A program made the translations under genes and the position numbers. Shown here in pieces: positions 52,534-59,891 of a stretch of 64,000 bases of DNA. Position 1 is the stretch's first letter, and each line of letters begins with the position of its first letter. The stretch lies in the NCBI GenBank assembly GCA_963755985.1, contig CAVWLO010000004.1:496001-560000 (forward strand). Reading direction: 5' to 3'. The notes under the pieces are model-generated. The model searched no databases and was not told the origin of the DNA. It saw nothing but the letters and a program-made list of their open reading frames with translations. This DNA is from DASXMT01 sp963755985 (lineage in GTDB: Bacteria; Actinomycetota; Acidimicrobiia; Acidimicrobiales; RAAP-2).

Positions 52534-54864
52534 TCAGGTCATGGGCCAGCGTCGCCTCGCAGGCAGGCGGTGCCGGGGCGCCAGTGCCGGCGGAGAGGAT
52601 CGCCCTGGTGCAGCCGCCTCGAGCACGAGGCGCCATTCTGCTGTCGCCAGCGTCTGGCGCACGGCCAAAGCCGCGTCGGGGTTCACCGATACCGAGTTGA
52701 TCCCGAGACGCACGAGGAACTCGGCGAACTCCGGCCGGTTCGATGGGGCCTGTCCGCACAGGGATGAGGTGATGCCCGAGTCTTGGCACGCCCGCACGAT
52801 GCGAGTGACAGCGTCGAGGACCGCAGGATCGGCCTCATCGAAGAGCTCGGCCAGCACGGCAGAATCTCGGTCAACGCCGAGCGTGAGTTGGGTGAGGTCG
52901 TTGGTGCCGATCGAGACTCCCTCGATGCCCATGCTGGCGTAGGTCGGGATCCAGTAGGCCACGGATGGCACCTCGGCCATCACCCAGATGGGCAGGCCAC
53001 GAGCGGCAGGGTGGGCTTCGATGATCTCGAGGCACCGGTCGAGCTCCCACGCCGTGCGGACGAAGGGAATCATGAGGCGAAGGTTCGGGGTCTGATCGGC
53101 AACTCGTCCGAGGACGTCGAGCTCCAGCTGGAACAGGTCGGGTTGGTCGACATACCGGAAGCAGCCCCGATAACCGATCATGGGGTTCTCCTCATGCGGT
53201 TCCAGCTCTTCGCCTCCCTTGAGGCCGCGGAACTCGTTGCTGCGGAAGTCGATGCTGCGGTAGACGACCGGGCGAGGTGCGAATGCTCGGGTGATCCGCA
53301 ACAGCGATTCGGACATCCGGTCGACGAAGTCCTGCTGCTCGCCTTGCTGAACGAGGAGACGCGGATGCACTCCGTCGAGGGCGTCGGCGACCATGAACTC
53401 GGCCCGAAGAAGGCCGACGCCGTCGACCGCCATCGAGGCAACCTCCTCGGCGTGCTCGGCCACGGCCAGATTCACGTACAAACGGGTGGCAAGTTCCCGG
53501 GAGGGTCCGCCGACCGAAGGTGGCCCTGCTGCCACTGTCGCCGGGAAGGCCGTGACCGGTTCTGCTACCTGACCCTCGAGAACCTGGCCCCTGCTCCCGT
53601 CCACGGTGACCAGTTCACCGTCTCGCAGTACCGATGTGGCGTCCCGCGTCCCGACGACACACGGCACGCCCAGCTCGCGCGAGACGATGGCCGTATGACA
53701 GGTCATGCCCCCGCCGTCGGTCACCAAGGCGGCAGCCCGGCGGATGGCCGGAACCCAGTCCGGGCTGGTCATCGGGGCCACGAGCACCTCGCCGTCGAGC
53801 AGCCGGACGCCCTCGTCGGGCGAATGAAGAACCCGGACGGTGCCCGAGACGGTTCCCTTGGAGGCACCCAAGCCACGAGCCAGCACTCGGGTGGCAGCCA
53901 CCGGTGGAGCCTCGCCGGAGGCGAGCGTCGTGATCGGGCGAGACTGGACGAGGTAGGTTTTCCCACCGGCCACAGCCCATTCGGTGTCCTGGGGTGACCC
54001 GTAGTGATGCTCCACCGAGAGCCCCAGCTTGGCCAGTTGGAGGATTTCCTGGTCGATGAGTACTCGCCGCCCACCCTCTTTGTCGGACAGCTGCATCTCT
54101 TCGTCAGCTCCGTCCGAACCACGAACGATCTTCATGGTCTGGTGCCCGACTCGGACGCTCTGGAGGGTCGGACCCTTCTTGGCTACGACGTATGTGTCAG
54201 GCTCGACCAGTCCGGACACCACGACTTCGCCCTGCCCCAACGCGGCTTCGATGACGATCCGATCGGTGTCTCCCGTGGCCGGGTCGGCAGTGAACATAAC
54301 ACCGGACCGTTCGGAGGCCACCATCACTTGGACGATGACGGCCAGCACCGGCTCGTCAGTGACTGACTCGACGGCGCGATAGGCGATCACCCGTTGTCCG
54401 TAAATCGATGCCCAACAGTCGACAAGGCGTTGGAGCAACTCCTCGTCACCAGCCACATTGGTGTAGGTGACGTTCATGCCGGCGAACGACGTGCCCACCG
54501 TGTCCTCGCTGGTGCCCGACGATCGCACGGCTACCCTAACGTTGTCGCCCAACTTGTGATAGGCGTCAAGCACGGCGGCCTTCAATTCCGGTGAGACGGG
54601 CATCTGGCGGACGAGGCCCTGTGCCCGTTCGGCGACGTCAGCGAGTTCAGCGGGGTCATCGGGACGAAGCCGGTTGAAGAGCTCGATGAGCGTGTCACGA
54701 ATCCCGCTGCGGTGAAGAGCATCGAGATAGGCCTCACTGGTGATGACGAACCCGGGCGGTACGGGGAGCCCTGCGCCGGTCATCTCACCGAGATTGGCTC
54801 CCTTCCCCCCGACGAGTGAGACGTCGGTCAGCTTGATGTCGTCGAACCACAGCACCGGTTGCAT
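52534..54864 (-). CDS. ppsA: Phosphoenolpyruvate synthase
   Basis: 776 residues, near the family length. N-terminal ATP-grasp part SLVGGKGANLGEMTGAGLPV; central phosphohistidine DGGGMTCHTAIVSRELGVPC; C-terminal barrel with MAEVPSVAYWIPTYASMGIE, GTNDLTQLTLGVDRDS and the catalytic cysteine in TSSLCGQAPSNRPEF. It makes PEP from pyruvate and ATP for gluconeogenesis, complementing the adjacent oxoacid oxidoreductase. ATG 54864 is chosen, with AAGGAAG upstream. The last 30 residues are low-complexity, possibly a short C-terminal extension. A DosR-like box lies about 58-71 bp upstream. Confidence 0.92.
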   Translation of the reverse strand: MQPVLWFDDIKLTDVSLVGGKGANLGEMTGAGLPVPPGFVITSEAYLDALHRSGIRDTLIELFNRLRPDDPAELADVAERAQGLVRQMPVSPELKAAVLDAYHKLGDNVRVAVRSSGTSEDTVGTSFAGMNVTYTNVAGDEELLQRLVDCWASIYGQRVIAYRAVESVTDEPVLAVIVQVMVASERSGVMFTADPATGDTDRIVIEAALGQGEVVVSGLVEPDTYVVAKKGPTLQSVRVGHQTMKIVRGSDGADEEMQLSDKEGGRRVLIDQEILQLAKLGLSVEHHYGSPQDTEWAVAGGKTYLVQSRPITTLASGEAPPVAATRVLARGLGASKGTVSGTVRVLHSPDEGVRLLDGEVLVAPMTSPDWVPAIRRAAALVTDGGGMTCHTAIVSRELGVPCVVGTRDATSVLRDGELVTVDGSRGQVLEGQVAEPVTAFPATVAAGPPSVGGPSRELATRLYVNLAVAEHAEEVASMAVDGVGLLRAEFMVADALDGVHPRLLVQQGEQQDFVDRMSESLLRITRAFAPRPVVYRSIDFRSNEFRGLKGGEELEPHEENPMIGYRGCFRYVDQPDLFQLELDVLGRVADQTPNLRLMIPFVRTAWELDRCLEIIEAHPAARGLPIWVMAEVPSVAYWIPTYASMGIEGVSIGTNDLTQLTLGVDRDSAVLAELFDEADPAVLDAVTRIVRACQDSGITSSLCGQAPSNRPEFAEFLVRLGINSVSVNPDAALAVRQTLATAEWRLVLEAAAPGRSSPPALAPRHRLPARRRWPMT

Positions 54865-54921
54865 GGCCACTTCCTTTCGAGCCTCCTGGCCAAGTCTGAA
54901 CCCGTCCCATCTCCGCTACTA

Positions 54922-54935
54922 GGGCACAATGACCC
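54922..54935. promoter_or_regulatory. DosR-like box D (GGGCACAATGACCC)
   Basis: Symmetric 14-mer (GGGCA..ATGACCC) with A instead of C at position 5. It is in the 85-bp gap between ppsA (start 54864) and the end of pfk (54950), so it can only serve ppsA. Confidence 0.5.
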
Positions 54936-54949
54936 GTCTGGGCCTGAAG

Positions 54950-55942
54950 TCATCCCACCGTCAATCGATCGGCGACAGCCAGGAGCCGGGCCGGAACGGG
55001 GCGGGCCCCTTCGGCCACCAGGCCGAGGGGCACCGTGTCGACCTGGTCGTCCACTGCCGAGACCAGCGTTCCGAAGGCCCGGTGGTGGACAGCCTCGATG
55101 GCGGCAACACCGAAGCTGGTGGCCAAGAGCCTGTCGGAGGCGATGGGGGTGCCGCCACGCTGGATGTGTCCAAGAACCGTGAGCCGGGTCTCATAGCCAG
55201 TGCGCTCGGCGAGGCCGGTCGAGACCGTCGATCCCGGTGAACTCTGGTACGAGCACGAAGGGCCAACGAACCGGGCGCCCTCTGCCACCACTACGACGGA
55301 GGACGACGACCCCGCGTCATGGCGTCGTTGGATCGCCTTGCCCAGCTCATCGAGGTCGGTGGCCCGTTCCGGCAGACAGATCGCGTCGGCACCGGCTGCG
55401 ACTCCGGCACAGACGGCTAGCCACCCGGTCGTCCGACCCATGACCTCCACGACCATCATCCGGTCATGGCTCTCACCGGTGGTGTGCACTCGGTCGATGG
55501 CTTCCGCGGCCGTGCCCACAGCGGTGTCGAATCCGATGCAACGATTCGTTCCCCACACGTCGTTGTCGATCGTCTTGGGGATGCCGACGATCGGCACACC
55601 GATATCGGAGAGCCGCCTCGCCGCGCCCAGGGTACCGTCACCACCCAGGACAATGATGGCATCGAGCCCGACCCGTTCGACGGTGGCCAATACAGCAGAG
55701 ACGCCCCCTTCGTGCTCATCGGGATGGTAGCGGGCCGTGCCCAGAATTGTCCCTCCCCGTTGGAGGATGCCCTTCGTTTGGACGGTGGTCATCGGAGTGG
55801 CGTCTCCGTCGACGACTCCCCGCCAACCGTGATGGAATCCCACGATGTCGTCACGACTTGACTCAGCCACCCGCACGATGGCGCGCATGGCTGCGTTCAA
55901 CCCGGGACAGTCACCGCCACCGGTCAGCAGTCCGATGCGCAT
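54950..55942 (-). CDS. pfkA: 6-phosphofructokinase
   Basis: 330 residues. It begins MRIGLLTGGGDCPGLNAAMR. IIVLGGDGTLGAARRL has the glycine typical of ATP-dependent enzymes at the nucleotide site, while VGIPKTIDNDVWG has the lysine usual in pyrophosphate-dependent ones. This mixed G/K type occurs in actinobacterial Pfk, and phosphate-donor preference cannot be told from sequence. VMGRTTGWLAVCAGVAAGAD and LGHIQRGGTPIASDRLLAT complete the active site. Its product fructose 1,6-bisphosphate feeds GAPDH. It follows the small ORF by 73 bp and may be cotranscribed under box E. Confidence 0.92.
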   Translation of the reverse strand: MRIGLLTGGGDCPGLNAAMRAIVRVAESSRDDIVGFHHGWRGVVDGDATPMTTVQTKGILQRGGTILGTARYHPDEHEGGVSAVLATVERVGLDAIIVLGGDGTLGAARRLSDIGVPIVGIPKTIDNDVWGTNRCIGFDTAVGTAAEAIDRVHTTGESHDRMMVVEVMGRTTGWLAVCAGVAAGADAICLPERATDLDELGKAIQRRHDAGSSSSVVVVAEGARFVGPSCSYQSSPGSTVSTGLAERTGYETRLTVLGHIQRGGTPIASDRLLATSFGVAAIEAVHHRAFGTLVSAVDDQVDTVPLGLVAEGARPVPARLLAVADRLTVG

Positions 55943-56015
55943 TGCGCTCCGACTCCCACTCGCTCACGGAGGAAGACCGTGGCCACCGACGGCGGTTCCG
56001 GACAAGACGAATTGA

Positions 56016-56168
56016 TCATGTGGCGGAACGTGCGGCTCGGGCCACGATGTCGGCGGCACACCGCAGTGTCGGGTCGAATTCGACCGGTCCAGAGTTGGGC
56101 GGCAGCAGGTAGCTGGGCACTGGCCCTGCATCGGCCCGGTGGCGCCCGAATGTCAATTTGGTTCGCAT
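56016..56168 (-). CDS. Small ORF (50 residues) with perfect Shine-Dalgarno
   Basis: From ATG 56168, reading MRTKLTFGRHRADAGP and ending DIVARAARSAT at TGA 56016. The ribosome site GGAGGAATTGCCACT immediately upstream is among the best in the window. Third positions are G/C-rich, and the Pro/Arg-rich peptide has no membrane segment. Conventional gene calling might miss it. It lies between DosR-like box E and pfk, on the same strand, 73 bp before the pfk start. Function unknown; it could be a regulatory or leader peptide. Confidence 0.6.
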   Translation of the reverse strand: MRTKLTFGRHRADAGPVPSYLLPPNSGPVEFDPTLRCAADIVARAARSAT

Positions 56169-56265
56169 AGTGGCAATTCCTCCTGCTTCGATCCATGCAG
56201 TCGAACTCCGGGCTGAAACCCAATCCGCCCAGTTCCAGTGTCATCCGGGTCGACGGCGGACGGCA

Positions 56266-56279
56266 GGGCCGAAGGTCCT
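56266..56279. promoter_or_regulatory. DosR-like box E (GGGCCGAAGGTCCT)
   Basis: Core identical to box A. It lies 98-111 bp before the small ORF and about 325 bp before pfk, in the gap after the acetyl-CoA hydrolase/transferase stop (56299). Confidence 0.68.
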
Positions 56280-56298
56280 TATCGGCCAGACCGGACCG

Positions 56299-57534
56299 TC
56301 ATCGACGAACACGACCGAGAGTCTTGGCAGCGTCGGCGAGCTCCTCGCGGGCTCGCGGGTCAGCGACTCGATCGATGATCAGACGGGCCTGGGCGTGTTC
56401 GGACCGGCCGAAGATCTCAGCGCAACCCTGGTCGCTGACGATGGCCGAATGCTGAAAGGAGGTCACCGGATTGATGAGGACGGGGAGCACGGACGAAGAG
56501 TTGGTCTTCTCGTGCCAGGCGTGCAGTGCGACCACGGCGTGCCCCCCGGGCGAATGGAGGGCGCCGGCCACAAAGTCGGGTTGGCCGCCCAAGCCGGAAT
56601 AGACGGCGCCGTCCACGAAGCTGGCATTGGCCTGGGCGAACAGATCCACCTGCATGGCCATGTTGATGGAGAGCATGCGGGCGTTGCTGGCGATGCGCGC
56701 TGGATCGTTGATGCGCTCGGTCCGGGTCATCTGTAGCCGAGGATTGGTATCGGCCCATTGGTAGAACTCGGGCGAACCGAACAGGAACGAAGTCTTGATG
56801 GGCCGGTCGGGGTCGAGCGAGCCGGATCGCTCGAGGGCGAGCACGCCGTCGCTGATCATCTCCGACCACACCCCAAGATGCCGGAACGAGGTCATCCCGG
56901 TGCAGGCCGCATCGGGAATTTGTCCGATGCCAAGTTGTACGGTTGTCCCATCGTTGACGAATCGAGCAATCTGGTGGCCAATCCTCATCTCCGACTCGGT
57001 GCACGGGCGGCACGCCGGCGAATTGAGGGGCTGATCGACCTCCAGGGCCAGATCTATCCAGTCGACCGGGAACTCGCCGTCACCGAAGGTGTAGGGCATG
57101 TTCGGATTGAACTGGGCCACGATCAGCCCACCCTGGGCATGGACGCGCTCAATGGCGGCCGGAAGGACGTTCACTTCAATACCGAGGGAGACCTTCCCCT
57201 TCCGGGGAACGGAGGTGTGGACGAGCACGGCATCGGGGGGCCGCATCGAGTCGAACAGGCGCGGAACAAGGGACAATCGCATGGGCAGGTAGTCCAACTG
57301 CGTTGCGTGACGCATGCCCGGGCCGACAAAGGGCGTCTCGTTGATGAAGCCGGGATGCTGGGGCCAATCGGACTGGGCGTTGAGGGCGAACACCCGACAG
57401 GTGTCGAGGACTGTCGCAAGGGTGTCCACGAGCACGCTGGGGGTGGCGTAGTTTCCCGACACCACAATCCGGGGCTCTGGGCCCCGGAGGCTGCCAAGCC
57501 GCGCCGCGAGCTGTTCGACCGAAGCGAGTTTCAT
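56299..57534 (-). CDS. Acetyl-CoA hydrolase/CoA-transferase family protein
   Basis: 411 residues, matching the 4-hydroxybutyrate/acetate CoA-transferase family. VVSGNYATPSVLVDTLATVL at the N-terminus; VQLGIGQIPDAACTG and GVWSEMISDGVLALERSGS hold the conserved glycine loop and glutamate; ASFVDGAVYSGLGGQPDFVA is near the C-terminus. It would transfer or hydrolyse CoA from acyl-CoA, for example converting acetyl-CoA from the oxoacid enzyme to acetate. The ATG at 57534 has no clear ribosome site. The gene is the second of a leftward pair after the 108-residue helical protein. Confidence 0.85.
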   Translation of the reverse strand: MKLASVEQLAARLGSLRGPEPRIVVSGNYATPSVLVDTLATVLDTCRVFALNAQSDWPQHPGFINETPFVGPGMRHATQLDYLPMRLSLVPRLFDSMRPPDAVLVHTSVPRKGKVSLGIEVNVLPAAIERVHAQGGLIVAQFNPNMPYTFGDGEFPVDWIDLALEVDQPLNSPACRPCTESEMRIGHQIARFVNDGTTVQLGIGQIPDAACTGMTSFRHLGVWSEMISDGVLALERSGSLDPDRPIKTSFLFGSPEFYQWADTNPRLQMTRTERINDPARIASNARMLSINMAMQVDLFAQANASFVDGAVYSGLGGQPDFVAGALHSPGGHAVVALHAWHEKTNSSSVLPVLINPVTSFQHSAIVSDQGCAEIFGRSEHAQARLIIDRVADPRAREELADAAKTLGRVRR

Positions 57535-57580
57535 GGGGTGAGGCCGGAGCGGTGCTTGGAAACGTGATCGGGAGACCGTA

Positions 57581-57907
57581 TCAACGTCTCTCGAACGCCT
57601 CGCGGGCGCCCCGGAATGCTCGCTGGAGGTCGTGCAGCACTGCCGTGACCGTGTCGCGCTGAGCTGGTGCTGCAGACGCCAGGTCGTGAGCGGCATAAGT
57701 GAGGCCGGCTCGAGCGGCGAGACCAGCATTCTCGGCCGCCACCAGCTGCTTGGATAGCTCGTCACGGAGCTCCATACCGGCCAGGTCGATCTGAACGATC
57801 AACTCGTCGATTCGAGCGCGCCATTCGGTCAGGCCTCCCTGGAGGGCCTCGGCCAAATCCTGGGGACGCTCTGGTCTGACGGTGGATTCACTGGTCGCAA
57901 TGATCAT
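57581..57907 (-). CDS. Small helical protein, 108 residues
   Basis: Starts MIIATSESTVRPERPQDLAE at ATG 57907 with GAGGAGAAG upstream. The rest is nearly all helix with heptad-like hydrophobics (EWRARIDELIVQIDLAGMEL, then RDTVTAVLHDLQRAFRGARE), suggesting a coiled coil or helical bundle. I recognise no family. It lies 46 bp before the CoA-transferase and is under DosR-like box G, so it is probably part of the same stress operon. Confidence 0.65.
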   Translation of the reverse strand: MIIATSESTVRPERPQDLAEALQGGLTEWRARIDELIVQIDLAGMELRDELSKQLVAAENAGLAARAGLTYAAHDLASAAPAQRDTVTAVLHDLQRAFRGAREAFERR

Positions 57908-58000
57908 TCGAACGCTTCTCCTCTCGTCCACCGGGGAATGGCTTTCGCCGGTGGCGTGGTCCGCACTCATGACAATGAACCAACCGGTTCCGTATTGACA

Positions 58001-58014
58001 GGGCCATTGGTCCT
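58001..58014. promoter_or_regulatory. DosR-like box G (GGGCCATTGGTCCT)
   Basis: Perfect pattern match with CA/GA flanks, 94-107 bp before the start of the small helical protein (57907), in the gap that separates it from the VOC-family gene. Confidence 0.68.
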
Positions 58015-58188
58015 GAACTGGTGGCCGTCCCGAACTGCCCGGCTTCGCAACGGGAGCCTCGACCAGCCTCCGAAAACCACGCACCCAGAAGGCCGACATC
58101 GGTCACCCAGCCCCCGCGAGGCTGAGCAGGACGTCACCTACGAGAACGAACCGCTTGGATCAGGACATGTGCACCGGTCGGGGGTGGC

Positions 58189-58581
58189 TCAGCACTCCTC
58201 AACGATCGGCTGCTCCGTCGTATGGAGTTGCACGGCAATCCCGTTGCGCCCCACGACCTCTATGTAGTACCCAGCCGAACTGGGGGTCACGTCGCCATGG
58301 GTGACGCCGAGGCGGTCCAACTCCTCATCCCAGGCCGTCAAGTCGTCGGTCGTCAATCCGAGAATATTGAATCCCTCCAAGGCCGAGACGACGGCGGCCT
58401 CAGCCTTGTGTAGACCCAAGAGGATTCCGCTCTCGTGACGAAGAGCTGCCCCAACCGCCATGTTCTCTTCTTCCTCGTAGAGGAGGACTTCGAACCCAAA
58501 GACCGTTCGGAACCAATCGGTGCTCGCCTCAACATCCACGACCGGGAGGCGAATGTGGTGGACTCCGAGCAATGGCGGCAC
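58189..58581 (-). CDS. Glyoxalase/bleomycin-resistance (VOC) superfamily protein
   Basis: 130 residues. GVHHIRLPVVDVEASTDWFR, then VFGFEVLLYEEEENMAVGAA, is the first beta-alpha-beta-beta-beta module with the first metal-binding His. The second module contains VTHGDVTPSSAGYYIEVVGR, ending GIAVQLHTTEQP with a likely second ligand. The VOC fold uses a metal for isomerase, dioxygenase or lyase chemistry, or simply sequesters compounds. No substrate can be assigned. Stand-alone gene. Confidence 0.85.
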   Translation of the reverse strand: MPPLLGVHHIRLPVVDVEASTDWFRTVFGFEVLLYEEEENMAVGAALRHESGILLGLHKAEAAVVSALEGFNILGLTTDDLTAWDEELDRLGVTHGDVTPSSAGYYIEVVGRNGIAVQLHTTEQPIVEEC

Positions 58582-58638
58582 GTCGCCAGCCTGTCACGGT
58601 CAGCGAGTCGGCGCACCTTCCGCGCCTCGAAGCGGAGC

Positions 58639-58870
58639 TCAGTTCATGGGGCGGCGAGGCAGCGAGATTCCAGAACTAGGGGTTTGGGATTTCCTCAGCA
58701 GCTGACCAATCCTAGGGTCAGCCAACTCGTAGCGGATGATTCGCCCGTCACGCCAGGCCAACAACGGTGCCCTTCGCTCGCAGCAGGCGGAGTGCCTGTA
58801 GACCGTTCAACAGGTGAACGTGCACGTCACCGTGGATCTGTAGGAGCTTCTTGCCAGTGCCTCCGGTGAG
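58639..58870 (-). pseudogene. ArsR-like winged-helix regulator, remnant
   Basis: On the minus strand, HVHLLNGLQALRLLRAKGTV, followed after a one-base shift by WRDGRIIRYELADPRIGQLL and a stop at 58639, is reminiscent of ArsR/SmtB repressors (xSxHLxxLRxAGLVxxxRDGRxxxYxLADP). The helix-turn-helix N-terminus is absent, the recognition helix is scrambled and the frame is broken, so it would not be functional. Identification rests on the wing segment. Confidence 0.35.
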
Positions 58871-59006
58871 CTATCTCAGTAGTCCCATGCCGCCGCTGTG
58901 CGACACCCCCGGCCAGAAGCCGACGTGAAATTGTTGGCGCCGACCCACCAGCAATCGCCGGAGCCACGGAATGGCCGGGAGGGATCGGAGGCGTAGCGTG
59001 AGCGGC

Positions 59007-59195
59007 ATGACCGATGAACCAGATCTTGGCGATGCAGAGGGCGAGTGGTACTACTGCTTCAAGCACAAGAGAGTTGAAACCCAAGACGAATGCCACCAGA
59101 TGGACCGAATGGGGCCCTACAGGACCAAAGAGGACGCGGAGCACTGGCGGGAGCACGTGTCCGAGCGCAATAAAGAATGGGACGACGACGAGTAG
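59007..59195 (+). CDS. Small acidic conserved protein (62 residues)
   Basis: Reads MTDEPDLGDAEGEWYYCFKH, then ETQDECHQMDRMGPYRTKED, ending RNKEWDDDE. This arrangement resembles a short actinobacterial family (xxGEWYYCLKHxxVE...DRLGPYxTxEEA); I know of no function. Two cysteines and a CxxH-type spacing could bind a metal. The start at ATG 59007 lies 30 nt after a GGGAGGGATCGG stretch. It is a single gene before the tRNA scar. Confidence 0.65.
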   Translation: MTDEPDLGDAEGEWYYCFKHKRVETQDECHQMDRMGPYRTKEDAEHWREHVSERNKEWDDDE

Positions 59196-59289
59196 GGTCC
59201 ATCGCGGCCACATTCGTCAAGACCCGATTCGATCTGGCCGATCCACGTGTCGCATCCCGAGCCCGGTCCGAACAGGCCCAGCCCTGAGC

Positions 59290-59333
59290 AGTCCCAACGG
59301 GATTCGAACCCGTGTCTCCACCTTCAGAGGGAC
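59290..59333 (-). tRNA. 3' half of a tRNA gene (integration scar), not functional
   Basis: Minus-strand sequence has the T arm ACGGG-TTCGAAT-CCCGT followed by TGGGACT, the usual position of the acceptor 3' strand. Upstream is CTCTGAA and GGTGG, an anticodon loop (CTG if read as positions 34-36) with the 3' side of its stem. The 5' side of that stem no longer pairs, and no D arm or 5' acceptor strand (AGTCCCA) is present. Such half-tRNAs mark the att site at the end of an element integrated at a tRNA; by orientation the element would lie to the right. Confidence 0.4.
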
Positions 59334-59424
59334 GCAGAGTACTTGCCGCTGACCTCCCTAAATGCGATGTGACCTGCGATTTAGGTGCTTACTACCGGTC
59401 GTCATTTTGCACTCTATTTCGACC

Positions 59425-59646
59425 TCATACGGACGGAGACGGACGACGTTTACCGCCGCCGTCGGCTCCCACCAGCCCCAGCGCCCGTAGAAACGACGCG
59501 GTGGCGCTGTTCGTCCTCCGGTAGACGGCACGGCGGGCGTCACGCTTCGCCAAGCCCTCGACTCCGCCGTTCTTGACGGCCTCGACGTTTCCCATGTCCC
59601 GAGCCGCCCGATAGAGCTGGCTCCGGAGTGTCTTCTTACGTGCCAT
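59425..59646 (-). CDS. Small basic protein (copy 2 of two in the window)
   Basis: 73 residues, starting MARKKTLRSQLYRAARDMGN, with the same NVEAVKNGGVEGLAKRDARR core as copy 1 at 20815-21012. It has a longer tail (VGADGGGKRRPSPSV). No family name known. The near-identity of two copies nearly 39 kb apart implies recent duplication or repeated acquisition on a mobile element. Start ATG 59646; upstream sequence GGACGGGGGAGGCTG gives a ribosome site. Confidence 0.72.
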   Translation of the reverse strand: MARKKTLRSQLYRAARDMGNVEAVKNGGVEGLAKRDARRAVYRRTNSATASFLRALGLVGADGGGKRRPSPSV

Positions 59647-59891
59647 CAGCCTCCCCCGTCCTTCAGCCGCCCCGTCGCAGTGGCCCACTTCTCGACCGCC
59701 TCCCGTTCCCAGATACGACCGCACGCAAGGGCGGCGGCAGGCGCCGGGAACCCTTTCCGGTCGATATAGCTCCCGAACGCCGCCCACTTCAGCGAGCGCA
59801 CAGATTCACCGTCTCCTCAACTGCACTTCATGGAATGCTCACAATTGGTTCCTATGGTCACACTCAGGACGAGTAGGAGTAGGCAACTGAA

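Noticed and set aside
55924..56244. 106-codon minus-strand frame overlapping the small ORF before pfk
   Set aside because: Its start lacks a ribosome site and the product is not protein-like; the 50-codon frame with GGAGGAATT is preferred.
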